From positions 499,609-563,608 of the forward strand of contig VZSF01000638.1 in assembly GCA_013398295.1 (NCBI GenBank): a stretch of DNA of 64,000 nucleotides, given 5' to 3'. The position numbers and the translations under genes are program-made. The notes below the pieces were generated by a model. The model saw nothing but the letters and a program-made list of their open reading frames with translations. It did not search any database and was not told where the DNA came from. Positions within the stretch are counted from its first letter, which is position 1. The number at the start of each line of letters is the position of its first letter. Source of the stretch: Chionis minor (taxonomy: Eukaryota > Chordata > Aves > Charadriiformes > Chionididae). Shown here in pieces: positions 12,801 to 24,800 of this stretch.

Positions 12801-15800
12801 CTGGGAAGCAGGAAAAGCAGGTGTAATGGCTGAGTGTTTCAAGATGGTTGTCCCACACATTGAAGTCCCCTACACTAATACGCAGATCTCTTATCTGAAT
12901 CCCAGGGTATGTGTTTCTGCACATGAGGACACGTAGTGGAGAATGAGCGCTGGTTTGCTGCGTCACATGACAGAAGCAGATTTTTATGTGAGGTCGGGTA
13001 ACAGAGGTACCACCGTCATCACGTTGGGTCATGTGGTAGTCTTGCCTCTTGTCATGAGAGCACTGGGATATCTCCCTGCCAGCAAGTTTGGTACGCTGCT
13101 GCAGATGGCACTTCTCTAGCTGCAGATCTATTTGACGTGAAAAATATGGCACATTAACGTAGAGTCTGCAATGCAGCACTGCATTGCAAATAAATGTGAG
13201 ACTGTGCCATAGAGAAGCTTCTCATGAAGTCAAAAAAGTATAGCTCGTGCCAGCTCATGGGATGTTACAGGCCTTATTTTCAGGACTAAACACATTAGCC
13301 ACACTCTATTCTGAAGGGCTGTCCCAATCATGCTTCCAGAAGTCCCTTCTCTTCAAAAGGAAAGAGGTAGAAAGACTCATAGTTTGAGTGCAATGAGGGT
13401 GGTCAGGAGTTCCCCAGTGCAGTGAGTGTTTCCATTGCTTTTAGAGTCTTTTATTCTTGCATGTTATAGAAGGCAATATGTGACTTCAAAAGACAGAACA
13501 ACAAAAGAGAGGGAGGGAAGAGAACTGTACTTCCTGCAGGTGATTTGTAATCCTGCATATTCTGCCTTTTGTTCTCTTTTGGACTGCAATGCTGTAGGTC
13601 CTCTTCCAATAGTATGGATTCCTCCTGAGTGTGAGTGCTTGCAGATGTTGAATTCCAGAATACATTCTTGTTCCCTATTTCAGTTTGAATAGCTCAGTTA
13701 CGTGTTTCTGATATAAATGGCTGTTCTTTTGTGACAAGAGTTTGCTTTGTTATTGTAAAACTTCCCCTGTCTAGGCTGACTGGGGTGAATCATTCATGCC
13801 TTTTCAAGTGTTCCTTACACATACCTGCTAATACTGTCCTGCTCTCCAACATCATCATACACTTCTTGGTCACTCTCTGAATGTTTCACAGCAGCTCTGG
13901 TAGATGGTTGTTGCTTTCTTCTTAAAGAATCATAATCGATCTCCACAATTGTTGTTTTAATGTATCCATCTAAATAAATGAAACCAAGTAATTAGGCAGA
14001 GGTTGTTTTACAGCTCGTGGTAAAGGGATGAGTTTAACAGAAGGTTTAGAAACAGCGATTGAATTGTTTTGTAAGATCTTTGAAAACTTTCAAAGAAATG
14101 TGTCATTCCAAGCAGCCTCAGCTTGAGTCTCCATCTGTCTACACAAACATAAATCTCAGATTTCTCTCAGTTCTCCACTCAAACCCTCCTCAGTTGGTAT
14201 CAAGTTAAATTCACCTTTGCTTGCTTATCACCTACAGCAGAGGAATTTTCTGTACAGACTCCCAGAATGATGGGGCAAGCTCCTTTTCTCAGCTAACCTT
14301 GGGACCACTGCAGTCTTGTGGCATATTTTAGTGCAGTCATAGAATCATAGGATTGTCTAGATTGGAAGGGACCTTTACGATCATCAAGTCCAACCATCAA
14401 CCTAGAACTGCCAAAACCACCACTAAACTGTGTCCCTCAGCACCATGTCTACATGTGTTTTAAATACCTCCAAGCATGGTGATTCCACCACTTCCCTGGG
14501 CAGCCCCTTCCAATGCTTAATAACCTCACCTGTGAAGAATTTCTTCTTAATAGCCAATCTGAACCTCCTCTGGCACAACTTGAGGCCATTTCCTCTTGTC
14601 CTATTCCTTGTTGCTTGGTAGAAGAGACCAAGCCCCACCTGGCTACAGCCTCCTCTCAGGTAGTCGTAGAGAGTGACAAGGTCTCCCCTCAGTCTCTTTT
14701 TCTCCAGGCTAAACATCCCCAGATCCCTCAGCTGCTCCTCATGAGACTTGTACTCCAGACCCCTCACCAGCTTCATTGTCCTTCTCTGGACACACTCCAG
14801 CACCTCAATGTCTTTCTTGTCGTGAGGGCCCCAAAACGGAACACAGTGTTTGATGTAGGGCCTCACCAGGGCTGAGTACAGCAGGACAATCACTGCACCT
14901 TTTAGACTTCCTTCTTAAAGAATGTCCAGCATTCTTGGACTCCTTTGCCCTTCAGAACTGCCTACCAAGGGACTCTGTTAACCAGGCTCCTAAACAGGCC
15001 AAAGTCTGTTCTCCAGGTGCTTAAGGTGGTTGTTCTTCTGACCCACCTCCTTGCTTCTCTAAGAATCAAAATTCATGATCACTATACCCTAGATGGCCTC
15101 CAACTGTTACATGCCCCAGAGTCCTCTGCTGGCAAACAGGTTCAGCAGGGTGTCTTCCCTAGTTGGTTCCCTCACCAGCTGTGTCAGGAAGTTATCCTCA
15201 ACACACTCTAGAAACCTCCTAGACTGTTCCCTCTCAGCTGTATTGTATTTCCAGCAGATATCTGGTAAGTTGAAGTCCCCCATGAGGAGAAGGGCCAGAT
15301 ATTGTGAGACTTCTCCCAGCTGCTTATAGAATATGTTACCTGTCTCTCCTTCCTGGTTGGGCAGTGTAACAGACTCCCTCCATGATATCTGCCTCATCCT
15401 TCCCCCTTCCCTGTACCTTGTTGTCACCCTCATTAAGTTCTAGACATTCATAACACTCCCTAACATACAGGGCCATCCCACCACCTAATGCGGCGTGCAT
15501 TAGTGTAGATGCATTTTAGTTGCACTAATGGTCCTGCCACCTTTTTGCTGGGAGAAGCCCTAATTCCTACCTGACCATTCCCAGGCACTGCCATAGCTTC
15601 TAACCCATCAATAGCCATTGCACCTTTCCTGCTGTATGGATCTCCCATCCCCTACCTCCAGACAGCACATTGAAGGACCGCACTACCTACAAACATTGGC
15701 ACAACACCCTCAGGCTTATCTCTAGCGAGCCTGGTTTCATCTCCTTCCCCCTTCAAATCCAGTTTATAGCTCTTTCCATAAGCCCTACTAGCTCCTGCAC

Positions 15801-18800
15801 AAAGATCCTTTATGTCCATGACATAAAGATTCTGACAGGTCATTAGGAGGGAGAGGCACTCAGTTTGCATTGATTTTGCTTCAAGTTGGTTGACACACTG
15901 CAGCTGCATTGATATCCTCTTGTCCCTGCATCTTTGCTAAAAAGATCTGGCTATACCCCTGGGTGCAATGGCTCAGGAGAAACTTGCAGCAGAACAGTTG
16001 GCCTAAGATAGGGAACTCTGTTTCTGCTGAGGGGGTTTTTAGAGAAGTGTACTGCTTGTACAGAGAAGAGCATGAATGGATTTTTTCAAAGTTGAAAAAC
16101 ACTCATGTATTTCTTGAAAATGGAAAAACCCCACTCTGCTGCTTCTGAGAGAACGCAGTTTTTGGTGTCCTTCTCCTCAAATCTGTAACACATTGATATT
16201 TTTTCTTTATTTAAATGATCAGAACTGATTTTTCTCTGTTGTTTGGTCTTCATCACAGACCTTTACTGGCCTGTGAACATTAAAGGCTGAAGGTGAAACA
16301 AATTGGGCTGTACTGTTGACACTTGTCATTGAGAAGCGTTGTACAGCTTGCAGTTTTTCTGAGGCAAGAATTGGTTTATGAAAAGCAAATTAATTAAAGG
16401 TAAATTAATAAATTGACCACACATGCTCAAGAAAATGCCCTTCTCCCAGCCCTCACCAAGATTTGTGAGTACAAAATGATCCATGTAAAATTCGAAGTAT
16501 CACAGAAAAGCTGATATTGGAACTTACCTCTTAGGATCGTCTTGCCCAATCCCCCTGCCCAAGCAAGATCTGCTAGAGCAGGTTACCCAGGACTGTGTCC
16601 CATCAGGTTTTGAAGATCTCCATGGGTGGAGACTCCACCACCTCTTTGGGCAACCTGTTCCCTTGTTTGATCACCCTCACAGTAAAAACGTGTTTCCTGA
16701 TGTTCAGACAGAATTTCATGTGTTTCAGTCTGCGCCCATTGCCTCTTGCACTGTCACTAGGCACCACTGGGAAGAGCCTGTCACCACCTTCTTTACACCT
16801 TCGCATCCGACCCTTTCCTTCACCAGGCTGAACAGTCCCAGCTCTCCCAGCTTCTCTTTGTATGCAGCACGCTTCAGTTCCTTAATGTCTTTTTACATCC
16901 AGTACTATAAAGCGCTCAGCTGGTATTGTCCAGTTCTACATGTGTGAACTGTCTCACTGAACTTACTGTTATTTTAGTCTCCTTGAAAATCAAGTAAGTG
17001 CTTTTAATAATTTTCATTGATTTTATGGATCAGTCTTTCAATGTCTTTGCTATAACCCAGGAGCCAGATTATCAAGCCCTTATCATACTCATAGACCCAC
17101 TGATGGTATTTATACAGAGAGAAAAACATCTTGGATTGCAGACAAAATAAAATCTAAAAATTGGTTAGAAACTGTACATAGGAATAGGAACAAGACAAAC
17201 ACTTGAAACTGGACCTTATATTCTCTGCTTCTATTTTAGGAACACTAATGTTCCTTTTAATACAAAGACATGAAAAAATGTGATCGTTGTTACTTGCACA
17301 GAGCCAAGTTCTGATGCAATGTGAAGGCCGACATGGAATTACCTCTCAAGCGGTCTATGAAGATCCCAACATATTGTTCCTAGCTTATTGTAGTGTCAGT
17401 AGATGTTAAATTATGTTGTACAATAACTTCCTACTATGAACTAAGCCTTGCATGCCAGCTAAGCACAGGAGTGTGAATTGTGGTAATTATTTTCTTTGGT
17501 GGCCAGTGACTCAGCCTTGGTAGGGCTACTCTTTGGTGTAATGCTCACGTTTGCTGTCATACAGTGAAAACATTCAGGAGCACATTCAGTGAAGAAACAG
17601 AACTCACAACTTCCTTTTATCCTGCCCAACCACTTTCCTTCTGGGTTGTCTGTGAGGCGAATGATTTCAATCTCATCCCCCTGTTTGACAGTCAGCTCAT
17701 TTTTCCCTCCCTTGTGGTCAACACAAGCTCGTGCCTGATGAAGGACTTGGATGGGTCCCGTTAACTGCAGAGAATAAGCAACAAAAGAAATCACAGATGT
17801 GGTAAAAATGAAGTTCCTTCCCAAACATTCAGACAAAAGAGAAAATAGCTGTAATGATGATTAAAATAACTGTAATGAATCATTGACATTTAAAATACTT
17901 TAGGCAAATTAATAGAAAGGCATCACTCCTGTCCCCAACTACTCAGTTCACATTAATAATCAGGAGTGAAAAGACAAGGCAATGGCATAGCAGCAAAGCA
18001 GCTGAAGAAGTGACTGGCACAATCACAGAAATACAAAGGCTAAAACCAACAGGCTAACCAATGGAGCCTTTCACAGGTTCACAAAACAGATGCCTATTTA
18101 ATTCCAGTGGGCAGACCCATGTAGTTCCAGCAGAACTACTCATGTGAGTAAACATGCATTAACATAAATAAGTCTACCACATAATGTTCTGTGTTTACAA
18201 TTCTACTCTATAAACGATCCTACAAGTACTCTGAAGATATGATCACAGTTTACTGGAATTCAGCATTCTCTGTGTGAGATCATTAGTATGTTATGGAGAA
18301 AGCACTTTGGATTTTAGTACCTTCGGCTTTCAGATGTATGTGATCTTTCAGAGGCATGTGATTGTTGACAATTATAGACTAGGAATACCTATCCTGTGTA
18401 GGTGTCAAAGAAATGGGAAAGAAAATATGCACTAAAATACATTTGCTTGCGTTTGAGAATAGTAACATGTTTTAATGGCCGCAAGAGAGTGGTCTGAAAG
18501 CATTCGGTATACTAATGCCTATACTTCACAGGAGTGGTGTGAAAAATAGACTTGGGGCCTGACAAATGACAGCTACCATTAGTATTTTCCTTTAAAATTT
18601 GCTCCTCAACTCGTGTCAGTCTCTCCACAGCAGACCAAGGCCATGATGTGAGAGAATCACCATGGCTTTGCTGTGTACAGAGCATAATAGGAAAGAAAAC
18701 AAAGCTGCCCACTGTGTACAATGATACTGAAAGAAGCACAGTGGAGCATTGTGAACAGGCATTAGTTAACAGAAAATGGCTGGCAGATTTGTCAACTGTA

Positions 18801-21800
18801 GTAGCATGCTGACCAGCAGCTATATAAAAATGATATAAACCAGAAAGAACTCTCATCATTTAGCCTGTAGGCTTTGTCAGTGACTGTAGCTCCCCTATAT
18901 GTGCCCAGTTCCCTTCCTCCTCATTTAGGCTGGAAGTCCCTTTAGACCACAGCAAGGGCAATGTGTTGTGGTATAATGTTGAAATCTCTTTTAAGGGCTG
19001 GGTACTGTTGTATCTGACCCCAGTGAAGGAAAAAGCACTAAGTATATGGGATCCAATTCCCACTTTTATTGAGGACTTTTGATGCTATTTTAGTGATGTA
19101 AATACTTTTTAAACAGAAAAGGGAAAGAAAATGTTTTTAAGGCTTTTTTACATAGAAAGAATGTCAGAAGGGAATTTAATGAAGACCATATCAGCACTCT
19201 CACACAGTACAGAGCCTTAAATCGAGCATATGCCAGACATGAAAGGGTAGCTTAAGCCTTTACTCAGGATTTGTCCAGGTGCTTGAACTACTAAACATTA
19301 CAAATAGTTTTGTAGCCAGCTGAAAACTGTATTTTGAACTTGACAATGCTAAACAATGCGTCTTACATGTCTTCGGCCAGATAACAAAAGAAAAAGCTTA
19401 CTTTGAACTTCTTTCTTATTTCATGCTCTTTCTTTTCTTTTTCCTTTTGTTCTTTCTTCTCTTGGTCCATTCTTCGCTTTTCTTCCTTGTCCCGCTTCTT
19501 ATCTTTCCCCCTTGATGATCTGAAAATGCATTGCCAGGACTGAATGTAGCAGTGAAGCAAATCTCACCAGAGCATTCTTACTCAACGTTAACAAAGAACT
19601 ACATGTGATGGAAAAAGACTTCTCCCAGTGAAACGAAAGCTCCGGATTCTAAACCCTAGTGTGGCAGCAACAGATAGGGTATCCAGCTCGTTCTCTTACA
19701 TTACAAGTGTAATTTAAAATTGCTGTCCTCAAGAGGACAGCATGCCAGAAAAGGCTATCTGGAGGTAAGAGACTGGCTCTACATGTGCATGTACAAACAT
19801 CTCTGAGCTAATTTTGGCAAGCAAGCTTGGATACTGGTAGTGGTCAAGGTGTTGTGGCACTGGCTGCAGCTGTTAAATATTTACCCAGGCCATCAGTGGT
19901 CGACGCAGCCTGAACTGAAACCTGAACTACCACTGGACTGCGATTTTTAAACCTGAATTGCAACATATTCCAGCAGTCTACACAAATGACAGTCAGTCTT
20001 CTGCACTGCACCATAAATGAGTCTATCACACCAGGGTACATTCCTGCTGTGCCTCATGTGCTGGATAGTACTGAGATCTGGGCCCTGGGACGTAATTAGG
20101 ACTACAGCTACAGCTCTGCCATGTGTTGCCAACGGCTCAGCTGGAAGAGCTATGCTTTACAAACCCTATGGAGCTGGTTGAGTGAGGCTCCCTCCTCTTC
20201 CTTTTTTGGTAATTTTGCTAAACTGATATGCAAAAAAAGACTGAATGAGGATGACTTGTTTTGGTTATATGGTTTTTAAATTATCTATTTTCAAAGGGAG
20301 TTCAACAATATTTTTTTTGTTGAAAGTCATTCTACCTCTCAAACAAGGTATTTTTTTGAGCAGGAACTTTAAACTGCTACTTTTTCCAAAGGATTTAGAG
20401 CTTTTCTTTGGCTATTGTCATACAGTGAATCCCATACATTTAGATATTAGCAGGGCAAGAACATCCTCAAAGTAAAGGGCTAAGTGGCAGAAGAATGACC
20501 AGAGCTCGTATTTTAGCTCTGTAGTTACACTAGGGGATTCAGGCAATGAGAACTGTAAATCCATCCTCTGACAGGAGTGCTAAGTACATTTATCTAGAAA
20601 GCAAGCAAAACAACCACAATAAAAGAGCTGTCTGGGACCATAGTAGCTAGGGGCTGAGCTTATTTTTCCTCCTAGGCTGTAATTTGAAACAGTGATTCAG
20701 ACATATTTCTTAGATCAGAAATCAGATTTCCGTTGTCTAGATCACAGTAACCACATGGTTTTATTGCCAGAGTTTTTCCAGCCCAGGTCATAGGGGATCT
20801 AAGTAGGAAAGAACCTGTGAACAACCTGACTGTCTCTAGGTGAAATGAATGAACACAATAATAACTGGCAGGGACTGCAGTGAAACCACATTTTTGTGCC
20901 AGGTGAAGTACCTTTGTTAGCAAACTTTTAGGAATTAAGATACAATAGGTTATAGAGTTAAAAATTACTACCTGACATCATTTATGTCTTCATACATTTC
21001 TCCATCACTTTCTTCGCCCTATAAGAAAGATTTGGTTTTCAATGACTTAGATACATTTGGAAAGATATGAAAATGGACCTGATACGTAAGCTTCATACAA
21101 ACTGTATAAACCCAGTTACAGCAAAATGTAAATACAAATTAATTTAATCTTCCCAAACCAAGTTACTACATTATTAAAACCCACTGTGTTTTCATGGTAC
21201 CACAACTCTAAAGTGCTGGGTTGTTAAAATCACACTAGCACATTGCTTAATCCAAAGTGGATGTTCTAATTGCAATGTTAGTCCCGGAAAGCCTTTATCT
21301 GTGTTATGATTGCACTGCCATGATGAAGGTGCTAGGGTTAACAGTAGTTACACTGGAATGTTAGGGAACTAAATGGGACTTAGGTTAGGGTTCCAGAGAC
21401 TGTTTTAGTCCTAATATAGCCAGGTACTTCAAGACATGATACAAACCTGTGCTTAACTGAAACAAATGGTTTATTACTAGAATAAACCAAAGGCTTTGTT
21501 TCTGGAAAATTTCAGTGAAATGAAATGTCAGTGGAAATAGAAGGGGTGGTTTTGCTTTTTTTAAAATCAATTTTTGATGTCTAGCCAGCATTGAAAATTA
21601 GTTCCAGTCTGCTCTGCTTACCCGGTTTTATTTCTGTCCTTCACACTAAGTAAGTGCTTCCACAATTTACTGTCAATATATACTGCATTCATTCTGTAGT
21701 TGATTTTCTAATGCATTGAAGGGATTTTACTAAATTTCTACATTTGTGCTAAAAAGGATTGGTTTATCATGGAGGATAACACTTACCCCCTCTGTATTTC

Positions 21801-24800
21801 CATGACCTATATGACAAAAAATAAAAAGAGGGTATTTATTTTTTGTTGTACAGAAAACAATCAATTCTAGCATTAACTATTTACAAACAGCTAATAATAC
21901 CACTACTATTAACTAGAAATATGTGAAGGCTTCTGGCTTTTAATGAGGGTATGAATGCAAAAATCAGAGTTATTCCAGGTTGCTTTTGTAGTACATTGTA
22001 AACTAGAAATATCTACAAAACAGCATATTTCACCATAGATTTTTAAAAGCGGAAAACTTGTTTTAAAGATCTTTTTGTGACATTGATAAACTTATCTATG
22101 CCATTTATTTACAAAACGCCTATTTATACAAGAAAGTAGTTGTTAAAAACCTAATAAATCCAAACAGTCCCCAAAGAACTTACTTGCACCAGCCCAGCAG
22201 CTGAATAAGGAGCCCAAAGGCTCTTAAGCTAAGCCAGCCTCTACCCTGGGCTGCAGGAAAAGAATCTCTGTGAATCTCCTGCTTCCTCCTTACTCTGCAG
22301 GTAAGAAAAGAGCTTGGGCTCGGTTTCAGCTCCACAGCCCACGTTGCTGTACGGCATGGATGGCTAGCACACTAAACGATGCGTACGGTGCCTGGCACAG
22401 ACCAGCTCCTCTCGAGGAGAGATCAGAAGGCAGACTGAAATTCTTTGTGTCACAATCTCCTTCTCTGGCTGCTCCTGGTACAATATAGCAACTCACTGCC
22501 TCTTACTAAAGGCAGACCACAAAGCAGCATTAAAAGCACAGTCAATTTTTTTTTTTTTTAGTCAAGTATAAAACAATGCCTGCTTCACCAGAACACACAA
22601 CTTCAACCCTGAAAGAGCAGCATTCATTTTGGTTCAGATTTGAAAATCTGGTAATCTATGGTCCCAGCATTTTTCCAACAAAAAAAAAGGGGGGAGAGGG
22701 GAGATATTTAAAGCAGTTCCTGACAGTCTGCCATATTAATTATGGAACAGTTAAACTGTAAAACTGTAGAGACAGCATAATTAATTACACAAGTCACTCA
22801 TGAATGATAATAATAATAAATACAACATGCTTACAGCTTCATATAGCTGCTATTAATTAAAATGTATGCATCTTACCCTGTGAAACAAATTCAACGTCAT
22901 CATAATTTTCTTCATTGTCTGGATTTCTGTAAATATGAAAAGATGGACATGTGAAACCTATGAAGATGGTGTTATGATTGCATTTTCATTCACCATTGTT
23001 CTGGTGCTTTTTTCAGCTATTTTATACAATGGCTGGACAGTCTGTTGAGCACTATGTGGTACTTAAGTACCCACAAGATTCCCTAAACTGGTATTCCTGA
23101 CAGTGACTTGTCACATGGGGACACCTTGATCCTGAGTATAAAAGGAGAAAATGAGCCAAAGGTGCTCAGATACCATTGAGATGAGTGCAGTATGAAAAAT
23201 ATAATAGGCAGATGGACTGAATGAATGGAAAGAATCTGTTGGGCTTTTTAACCCCCTTCACAGGGGCAGGCTTCTTGCACACTGCACAAGCAGAACTCCA
23301 GATGTTTGCACAACGTTACATGTAGCTCTAAGACTTGTTCTTGACTTGTAGGGCTTAAAGTCTAAGCAAGGGACAAGAGAAACAGTGGTATAAGGTTAGG
23401 CCAGGTCAAAGGTCTCTGATGTTATATTTAAAAGTGCTGTCAAACTGAGAGAAACAAGAAATTGGGAATGTAACTAATAAGAACATCAGGGACTTATAAC
23501 TTTGTAATACCTTATAACAGTTGAAAGAAAACTAGGGCTGACAGTCATCATCAAAGGGGTGCAACCAAAGAAAGGACTTGAAAGCAGAAGGTAATCTTTT
23601 AAGACTGGCTTGCTGGAGAAAGCGCCAAGACAGGGCGAAAGGAAACGTGTCAGCAGCCCGGCACATTTTCAGCAGAGGAGGCGCCCAGAGGGCACGTGGG
23701 AGCGGGAAAGCAGAAGGGCCATCTGGAGGTAAATTTTGCAGGTCTCTGAAGGCAAAGAGGACACCGCGTGGCTCCCGAGCGTTTGGCGAGAATAACACCC
23801 CGCAGGCCACCACTGCCGCCCGTCGCTCCGGCCACCAGATGGGGCAGCCATGGCAGCGCCGCGGGGCCCCCGCAGCCCCCGAGCGTGACGGTGGCAGCGC
23901 CAGGCTCACGTTGTCACTCCGTCCCCTCAAAAACACAGGATGTGTCCAGGCACACACCTCTCCAGTGCCTAATACACTCTCCCTCTCTGCCGTTTGCTGC
24001 CACTTGCAGTAAGAGCTGGCCAGAGAGCAGCTCGTTACTCGGGCTCAGCTTGTTCCCGGGCAGTCCTGACACTCGACCGAAGAGCTTTTGATGCTTTGTG
24101 GCCGGGAATTTCCCCGTTTGTACACAGCTCTTTGAAGAAAGATAAAGACACGAGCCCCACATGCGACAGAGGCTTCTCAGCGTTATCACAACCGGCCACG
24201 ATGCGTCTCCTGGTGCAGTTTTACAACCAGCGCCGAGTTCAGCCACAACCTCTGGTTTACAAAGCTGCTTCCTGGACTTATGGACTGATCGACCTGATCC
24301 TGCTGGCCCTCTTCCCTCAGAAAAACACAGGGGAAAGCTTCAGTTGTTGACACAACTGATTTTCTACCAGTGTATGAAGTCTTTGAACCCGTCTGGATTA
24401 AAAAACCCAGAGGGGTGTCTGTTGCCTCCCCTCTCCTCTTACCAACAGGGCAGAAAAAAAGTGTTGTTACAGATTAAGGCAATTTAGGGAAACCACTGAA
24501 GAGACGGAGGGTTCAAGCTAATAACAGGCCAGGGACAGACAGGGTAGGACAAGGAAAGTGGTGTGGGACCTCGCTCCCCCAGAAACCTGGGACACCTCCA
24601 GCCTTAATCCGGTGCCATGTGAGCAAATTCACAGGCTGAAAAAGGTGAGAAAATAAAGACCTTGGGATTTATGTTCACTTACGTTGTTTCAGAGCTGGGC
24701 TTGATGTTTCTGGGAGGCAGGCTGGGAGCTGCTGGGGCCTGCAAGGATGGGTGAGAGGCTGGTGGAGGAGGTGGCAACTGCGAAGCAGAGTGCGGTGGAT

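Larger units (their letters stand above)
10947..13824 (-). other. FYB1: FYB1 intron 9 (2.9 kb)
   Basis: Holds a short decamer repeat (11,561-11,597) and a probable decayed CR1 tail (11,719-11,775). The 128-codon open frame at 12,793-13,179 has no recognised domain. Confidence 0.85.
13970..17607 (-). other. FYB1: FYB1 intron 8 (3.6 kb) with two CR1 insertions
   Basis: Contains an internally deleted CR1 (14,336-about 15,900) and a second truncated CR1 (about 16,535-16,900), both in the same orientation as FYB1. The remainder is unannotated AT-rich sequence. Confidence 0.88.

Noticed and set aside
12793..13179. 128-codon minus-strand open frame in intron 9
   Set aside because: No domain, no phase-compatible splice sites linking it to FYB1 exons 9 and 10.
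23532..24350. Several 100-144-codon open frames on both strands in the CpG-rich block
   Set aside because: Overlapping on both strands with GC-driven Arg/Pro/Ala composition, no domain and no splice context.
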